From an uncultured Caryophanales bacterium (GTDB taxonomy: Bacteria; Bacillota_I; Bacilli_A; Acholeplasmatales; Anaeroplasmataceae), in assembly GCA_937885165.1 (NCBI GenBank), contig CAKZZJ010000080.1, forward strand, positions 1 to 13,235: 13,235 nt of DNA. Direction: 5' to 3'. The position numbers and the translations under genes are program-made. The first letter of the stretch is position 1. Each line of letters starts with the position of its first letter. The notes under the pieces are model-generated. The model worked only from the letters and a program-made list of their open reading frames with translations, was not told the DNA's origin and searched no databases. Shown piece by piece: positions 9,031-13,235 of this stretch.

Positions 9031-11595
9031 ATGTTTCAATTATTAAGCATCTTAGCTCTCAATTTTAAATGGTATCACTGGGCTGTAATAGGAGGCATCG
9101 TATTTGTTGTGGTACTTGCCGGAATATTAATGCGTGTGAATACCAAAATGCAAATGCAAGTATCGTTTTATATGGATGATGAATCTGGAACATATAATAT
9201 CAGGGGCTTGGAAAAATATATTTCCAAGCACACTGGTAAATATAAAAATGCTACAATGATATGCATTGAAGTAAAAAATCTAGCAACAATCTATAGATTC
9301 CATCCTAATTCTACCGAACTTATGCATGAGATAGCTGATGTTTTCTTAAAGGGTTTAAAGAAAAATGATACTATAGCTAGAGTAGAATTTAATAAATTTG
9401 TGGTTTTAATGGATTCACCATCACAAGAAGATTCTAAATTATGGTGTAAGAAGAAGATGGAAGACATCAATGATCCTAATATGGATTCAAAGATTTCTAC
9501 CCAGTTTGAACTTTCATTTGGTATGAGAGAAAAACCTGATTTAAAAGAAGCAATGATTTCTATAGAAGAAACTATGGGAATTATAGGTGTCAGTACATTA
9601 AGGGATGGTAATATATATTATTATTCTCCAGATGTTAAAAACGCACTTGAAAAATCAGCAATGATTGCCAAATTTAAAGATAGTGCCTTATCTAACGGCG
9701 AATTCGTAGCCTATATTCAGCCGAAAGTAAGCCTTAGGACTGGTAAGGTTGTAGGTGGTGAAATCTTGTGTCGTTGGGTAAATCCAGACTTTTCAGTAAG
9801 ATTTATGCCAGGTGAATTTGTCCCTGTATTTGAAAAAAGTGGATTTATCAAGGAAATAGACGTAGAGATGTTCAGACAGGCAGCGATTCTTTCTAGAAAT
9901 TTAAGCGTTAAAGGAATGAATGGTATCACTGTTGGTGTAAATGTATCCAAAATTAATTTTGATTCACCAAGATATATTCAGAGAATTGGTGAGATAGTTA
10001 AAGAGGTTGGTGCCCAGCCTGAAACAATAGAAATTGAAATAACAGAATCATCTGCTGATTTATCATCTAAATATATCGCAAATGTAATTATGCAGTTAAA
10101 GCAACTAGGCTTTAGACTTGCGATGGATGATTTTGGTAAAGAATACTCTTCAATAGGGCTTTTAGCCAATAGCCCATTTGACACAATCAAAATGGACCAA
10201 GTATTTTTTAAAAATGGTCTTACCAATGAAAAAGACTACACTATAGCTAAAAATATAATCAACCTTTTAACAAAACTTAATTTAGGTATAGTTTGTGAAG
10301 GTGTAGAAAATAAAAATACACTTAATATTATTTCATCTATCAGTAGAGATGTAATAATTCAAGGTTATGTTTATGCTAAACCTATACCTGTTGCTGAATT
10401 TGAGGCTTTCGCCAAATCAACATTTGATGTAAGCTGGCTTAAAGAACCAAATCAGGAAAAAGAAGTTATTATCGTCCATGACAATCAAAAACAGGCAGCA
10501 GGAACAGATGTTACAATAGTTAATCCTAATGCTAAACCTGATAATTCTTTAGATGACCTTAAAAATCAGATTGAAATGATGAAAAAGATGATTCTTGAAA
10601 GAGATGAAGCAGAAAAAGAAAGACGTCATAAAGAAGAAGTTGAGGCTTTAAAAGAAGAACTTAACAGAATGAAGCAGAGTAATCTTCAGGCTAATCAGAC
10701 TAGAGAATTAGTTAGAGAAATTAATGCTAATAATCAAAGACAGATTGATGAAGCATTAATGAGAAGTAATGAAGCAACTAAAAATATGATTGAAGAAAGA
10801 TTAGCTCAGGATAGAAAAGAAAGAGAAGAGCTTGAAGCATTATTAAGAAATGCGATTGCAAATAGTAATAATTCTTCTGTAGTTCTACCTGAAGATAAAA
10901 ACTATACTCAAGAAGAAATTGATAAAACTCAAAAAGAAGCCGATAATAAGCTTGATGTTAGTGTAGAAACATTATCTACAGTAGATACTAAAGATAATAC
11001 AGAAGTAGATAATGTACCTGATTTATCTGTAGATGACATCAGCAATATCATCGCTGGATTTAAAAACAAGAGCGGGGAAGATTGGGTAACTACTGCTAAG
11101 GATGAATTAAAGGATGATTATCATAAAGTTATCGAAAGCTTACAATATTATCAAGTTCATCCAGATTTTAAGATTACCTTTGTAGCAACCATAAAGAATG
11201 CTTCACCGGAAGTACTTCAGATATATAATATTGTTAAAAATGAATTTATGAAATATGATAAAGTTACTAATAAATTAACTGATTCATATGATGTAATTTA
11301 TTTAGGTAATAAGGTTATTGGTAAAATATCACTTGCTAAAAATAAAGTAAATGTATATGTTGCGGCTGACCCAAATGATCCTAGATATGCTAAATTCCCA
11401 CACAAGGATGTATCAGATCATAGCTCTCACAAAAATACACCTTACTTTACGCAAATTGAGTCACAGATTTCATTTAAGAGATTAAAAAGAATTCTAGAAC
11501 ATTATATGCAAGCAGCTGGTGTAAAGGCTAAAGTTAATTATAAGCCTATAGATTACGCTACAAAATATAAATTCTATAAGAATGATCAGAAATAA
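9031..11595 (+). CDS. Membrane-anchored degenerate-GGDEF/EAL cyclic-di-GMP protein with coiled coil and novel C-terminal domain
   Basis: 854 residues. Domains in order: one helix at 17-34; a degenerate GGDEF domain at about 43-200, where the signature is EFNKF (119-123), so cyclase activity is not expected; an EAL domain at about 206-462; a charged coiled coil at about 506-610; an acidic linker; and a C-terminal domain at about 684-854. The EAL domain keeps the phosphodiesterase residues: E244 and R248 (EILCR), N304, E336 (EITE), D366/D367 (DDFG), K387 (IKMD), E423 (EGVE) and Q444 (QGY). It could therefore hydrolyse cyclic-di-GMP, or bind it as a receptor, at the inner membrane face. No periplasmic-type sensor domain is present. 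The C-terminal domain, with motifs such as NKVNVYVAADPNDPRY and HKDVSDH, resembles an unnamed domain I recall in other Bacillota proteins (from memory, unverified). The gene follows the giant surface protein by 16 bases and ends at a terminator, so the two likely form an operon. Confidence 0.92.
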   Translation: MFQLLSILALNFKWYHWAVIGGIVFVVVLAGILMRVNTKMQMQVSFYMDDESGTYNIRGLEKYISKHTGKYKNATMICIEVKNLATIYRFHPNSTELMHEIADVFLKGLKKNDTIARVEFNKFVVLMDSPSQEDSKLWCKKKMEDINDPNMDSKISTQFELSFGMREKPDLKEAMISIEETMGIIGVSTLRDGNIYYYSPDVKNALEKSAMIAKFKDSALSNGEFVAYIQPKVSLRTGKVVGGEILCRWVNPDFSVRFMPGEFVPVFEKSGFIKEIDVEMFRQAAILSRNLSVKGMNGITVGVNVSKINFDSPRYIQRIGEIVKEVGAQPETIEIEITESSADLSSKYIANVIMQLKQLGFRLAMDDFGKEYSSIGLLANSPFDTIKMDQVFFKNGLTNEKDYTIAKNIINLLTKLNLGIVCEGVENKNTLNIISSISRDVIIQGYVYAKPIPVAEFEAFAKSTFDVSWLKEPNQEKEVIIVHDNQKQAAGTDVTIVNPNAKPDNSLDDLKNQIEMMKKMILERDEAEKERRHKEEVEALKEELNRMKQSNLQANQTRELVREINANNQRQIDEALMRSNEATKNMIEERLAQDRKEREELEALLRNAIANSNNSSVVLPEDKNYTQEEIDKTQKEADNKLDVSVETLSTVDTKDNTEVDNVPDLSVDDISNIIAGFKNKSGEDWVTTAKDELKDDYHKVIESLQYYQVHPDFKITFVATIKNASPEVLQIYNIVKNEFMKYDKVTNKLTDSYDVIYLGNKVIGKISLAKNKVNVYVAADPNDPRYAKFPHKDVSDHSSHKNTPYFTQIESQISFKRLKRILEHYMQAAGVKAKVNYKPIDYATKYKFYKNDQK

Positions 11596-11603
11596 CTGAT
11601 AAT

Positions 11604-11640
11604 AAAGAGCTACTCATTACTGAGTAGCCTTTTATTGTAT
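11604..11640 (+). terminator. Rho-independent terminator after the GGDEF/EAL gene
   Basis: A perfect 8-bp stem (GCTACTCA at 11609-11616, TGAGTAGC at 11621-11628) closes a TTAC loop and is followed by a T-rich run (CTTTTATTGTATTTTT). A-rich sequence on the 5' side pairs partly with the T tract. It begins 9 bases after the stop codon and separates the two-gene operon from the next unit. Confidence 0.88.
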
Positions 11641-11663
11641 TTTTAACGTATGCGTTAAAAATA
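11638..11663. promoter_or_regulatory. Perfect 11-bp inverted repeat, candidate operator
   Basis: TATTTTTAACG (11638-11648) and CGTTAAAAATA (11653-11663) are exact reverse complements around a TATG spacer. The site lies 37 bases upstream of the -35 box of the following gene, and its right half contains GCGTTAAAA, related to the direct-repeat motif downstream. An operator is more likely than a terminator because the stem is AT-rich and no T tract follows on the + strand. It overlaps the T-rich tail of the preceding terminator by three bases. Confidence 0.55.
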
Positions 11664-11718
11664 AAGCGTGCTAAACGTGGTTTAAAAACGTGTTATAAAA
11701 TTGACAAAAGCGTTTTAA
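11663..11718 (+). repeat. Cluster of AAAGCGT-type motifs upstream of and within the promoter
   Basis: Two close copies are AAAGCGTGCTAA (11663-11674) and AAAGCGTTTTAA (11707-11718). Between them lie two looser copies, AAACGTGGTTTAA (11673-11685) and AAAACGTGTTATAA (11685-11698). The two close copies each match a copy in the array at the 3' end of the next gene at 11 of 12 positions. The 11707-11718 copy fills most of the spacer between the -35 and -10 boxes, where a bound protein would block RNA polymerase. These look like operator sites for an autoregulator. Confidence 0.6.
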
Positions 11719-11729
11719 AAGTGTATAAT
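11701..11729 (+). promoter_or_regulatory. Consensus SigA promoter of the AlbA_2 gene
   Basis: TTGACA at 11701-11706 and TATAAT at 11724-11729 are both perfect consensus hexamers with the ideal 17-base spacer. The -10 box ends 23 bases before the start codon, so the leader is very short. A perfect consensus promoter with motif copies in and beside it suggests strong basal output held down by a repressor. Confidence 0.9.
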
Positions 11730-11740
11730 AAATAGTAAAA

Positions 11741-11748
11741 GAGGTGAT
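11741..11748 (+). promoter_or_regulatory. Strong ribosome-binding site that fixes the AlbA_2 start
   Basis: GAGGTGAT matches eight consecutive bases of the Bacillota anti-Shine-Dalgarno complement and ends 4 bases before ATG 11753. An in-frame GTG at 11744 lies inside this site, so it is not the start. Confidence 0.85.
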
Positions 11749-11752
11749 TTGT

Positions 11753-13045
11753 ATGAAATTGGATTTTCCGTATGAAGAAGAAAAACAAGAATTCAAGACG
11801 TCTTTGGCCGAATTGGATAAAGGTCTTTTATCACTTTCTGCTATGCTCAATAAGCATGGAGAAGGAACCATTTATTATGGGGTTAATAATTCTGGCGAAG
11901 TAGTTGGTTTATTGGGTCAAATTGGTGAAGAGACGATTAAGAAGATTTCTACAAGAATTTCTGAACTGATAAAACCTGCTTTTGTCATATCGGTTCTTCC
12001 ACAGATGCTTGATGGTAAAACATATGTTCTTGTAACTGGAAAAGGGAATCGAAGACCTTATTCCTGCGGAGGTGAATATAGAATCAGAGTTGGATCGGAG
12101 GATAAAAAAATTGACCCAGAGCTTTTAGCTGATCTCTTTTTTTCATCTCAGAACAATTCCTTAGAGAGTATTATGGCCATCAACCAAAATCTGACATTTT
12201 CCAAACTTAAGTTTCTCTATATCGATAAAGGACTAACAATCCAGGAAGAAACATTCGATGAAAACATGGGGCTCAAGGTCGATGGCAAATATAATATGTT
12301 GGCCAATCTTTTGGCGGATGAGAATGATGTTTCCATCAAGGTGGTTCGTTTTTCTGGCAAGGACAAGACCAAAATGCTTTCAAGAAACGAATATGGCTAT
12401 ACCTGTTTGCTTATAGCAATGGAGAAGGCCAAAAACTTTGTATTATCGCTAAATGAGACAAAAGTCGACATCGAGTCTGCCATGGAGAGGAAGGAAACTA
12501 AACTATTCGACATGCATTCTTTTGAAGAGGCGTGGACAAACGCGTGCCTCCACAACAAATGGGTTAGGAACGTTCCTCCTGCCATCTATATTTTTGATGA
12601 TCGAATCGAGATTATCTCCACCGGCGGTTTGCCTTTTGATTACAGCAAAGAGGACTTTTATAGAGGAATTTCTAGGCCTATTAATTTAGGTTTATTGAAG
12701 ATAATGGGCCAGTTGAATCTTGTTGAACAGACGGGCCACGGCAACTTGGTTATTATCGGAAAGTATGGACGCGAGGCTTTTGACATAGAGGAAAACCATA
12801 TTGTAGTAACGATTCCGTTTGCCTTTATTCCATCCATGAAGCAAAGTAACGTAGAGGGATTATCGCCAACTCATGTAAAAGTCTTGAATGCGGTAAAAGA
12901 CAACCCTCTATTTAATAACAAGCAGCTTGCATCATTATGTGGTTTAGGGACAACACGATTAGGCGAAATAACATCCGACTTGAAGGCCTTAGGAAAAATT
13001 GAGAGAGTCGGTGGCAAAAAGGGCGGATATTGGAAAGTGTTGTAA
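11753..13045 (+). CDS. Schlafen AlbA_2 / HATPase_c_4 / winged-helix regulator-like protein
   Basis: 430 residues from ATG 11753. An N-terminal Schlafen AlbA_2 nucleic-acid-binding domain (about 1-130) shows the EKQEFK motif (10-15) and the GTIYYGVNNSGEVVG block (38-52). A middle region (about 131-250) is unassigned but typical of this architecture. An HATPase_c_4-type domain (about 255-360) shows EEAWTNACLHN (258-268), DDRIEIISTGGLP (282-294) and TGHG (327-330). A C-terminal winged helix (about 370-430) contains NNKQLASLCGLGTTRLGEI, with a basic glycine turn in the wing. Relatives are often labelled 'ATP-dependent DNA helicase RecG-like' or transcriptional regulator, but no helicase motifs are present. 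The gene has its own promoter, a very short leader and related repeats on both sides, so it is likely monocistronic and self-regulated. Base composition is locally high for the region (30 G+C of 60 in 12721-12780), suggesting different ancestry. Its biological role is unknown; links of such proteins to stress or phage defence are possible but not shown here. Confidence 0.9.
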   Translation: MKLDFPYEEEKQEFKTSLAELDKGLLSLSAMLNKHGEGTIYYGVNNSGEVVGLLGQIGEETIKKISTRISELIKPAFVISVLPQMLDGKTYVLVTGKGNRRPYSCGGEYRIRVGSEDKKIDPELLADLFFSSQNNSLESIMAINQNLTFSKLKFLYIDKGLTIQEETFDENMGLKVDGKYNMLANLLADENDVSIKVVRFSGKDKTKMLSRNEYGYTCLLIAMEKAKNFVLSLNETKVDIESAMERKETKLFDMHSFEEAWTNACLHNKWVRNVPPAIYIFDDRIEIISTGGLPFDYSKEDFYRGISRPINLGLLKIMGQLNLVEQTGHGNLVIIGKYGREAFDIEENHIVVTIPFAFIPSMKQSNVEGLSPTHVKVLNAVKDNPLFNNKQLASLCGLGTTRLGEITSDLKALGKIERVGGKKGGYWKVL

Positions 13046-13080
13046 AAAGCGTTGTAAAAAGCGTGGTAAAAGCGTGGTAA
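13034..13080 (+). repeat. Four tandem 11-12-bp repeats overlapping the 3' end of the AlbA_2 gene
   Basis: Consecutive copies are AAAGTGTTGTAA (13034-13045), AAAGCGTTGTAA (13046-13057), AAAGCGTGGTAA (13058-13069) and AAGCGTGGTAA (13070-13080). The first copy is the gene's last three codons plus its stop. Because the first three units are 12 bases, their TAA triplets stay in the gene's frame, giving three in-frame stops in a row. The motif recurs upstream of the same gene, so this is more likely a protein-binding array than random low complexity. It is not CRISPR: the units abut with no spacers. Confidence 0.8.
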
Positions 13081-13235
13081 AAAAACAGGAATTAATGGGC
13101 CGACTATTCGAAATATGGCCATTGGAAATTAAACAAAAAATAGCAAACGAACAATGCAGTCAGGCAATGACCAAGCAGAATGTTATTCACTAAATTAAAT
13201 GATGTTAAATTTGATATATTATTTCAAAATAAATA

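Noticed and set aside
11753..13045. RecG helicase.
   Set aside because: No Walker A, DEAD-box or other helicase motifs are present. The label in databases comes from architecture-based naming of AlbA_2/HATPase_c_4 proteins.
13034..13080. CRISPR-like array.
   Set aside because: The 11-12-bp units abut directly with no spacers and no cas genes are nearby.
13095..13193. Possible small ORF (ATG 13095, about 32 residues, AGGA four bases upstream) in the region after the AlbA_2 gene.
   Set aside because: No recognisable motif, weak ribosome-binding site with short spacing, and nothing to set it apart from chance. It could be a gene remnant but cannot be supported.
12999..13193. Overlapping reading frame giving a Cys/Lys-rich peptide across the tandem repeats, possibly reached by frameshifting at the A/G-rich run near 13017.
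   Set aside because: It would need a +1 shift, the run is not a standard slippery heptamer, and the Cys/Lys richness follows from the repeat sequence itself.
13195..13235. AT-rich end of the window as a promoter for a gene beyond the edge.
   Set aside because: TATATT-like hexamers occur, but no matching -35 box with proper spacing, and AT-rich sequence gives such hits by chance.

Overview
This window is AT-rich DNA that looks like a low-GC Bacillota, probably a gut-type Bacilli/Erysipelotrichia-like lineage. Codons end mostly in A or T, the ribosome-binding sites are strong, and there is a textbook SigA promoter. Trp is written as TGG, with no in-frame TGA in the long reading frames, so the standard bacterial code fits and a Mycoplasma-type code does not. 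Placement below phylum is a guess.

Positions 1-9014 hold the 3' part of a giant surface protein: about 3,003 residues are visible and the reading frame is open at the left edge. It starts in the window with a probable cohesin-like Ig-fold domain. About 24 divergent cadherin-like beta-sandwich repeats follow, then one C-terminal membrane helix and a short basic tail. There is no LPXTG sorting signal.

Sixteen bases downstream, at 9031-11595 and with its own ribosome-binding site, lies a membrane-anchored cyclic-di-GMP protein. It has one N-terminal helix, a degenerate GGDEF domain, an EAL domain that keeps all its catalytic residues, a long coiled coil, an acidic linker and an uncharacterised C-terminal domain. 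The two genes look co-transcribed and end at a clear rho-independent terminator (about 11604-11640). The pairing suggests, as inference, that cyclic-di-GMP signalling is tied to display or function of the adhesin-like protein.

Positions 11638-13080 form a separate unit. It contains a perfect inverted repeat, several copies of a short AAAGCGT-type motif, a consensus promoter with one motif copy inside its spacer, and a gene for a Schlafen AlbA_2 / HATPase_c_4 / winged-helix protein of the class often annotated as RecG-like or as a transcriptional regulator. Four tandem copies of the same motif start in its last codons and run past the stop. This gene is richer in G+C than its neighbours in places. 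It looks like a self-regulated, possibly acquired module. The last 155 bases hold no gene I can support. I saw no RNA genes, CRISPR arrays, insertion sequences or integrases.
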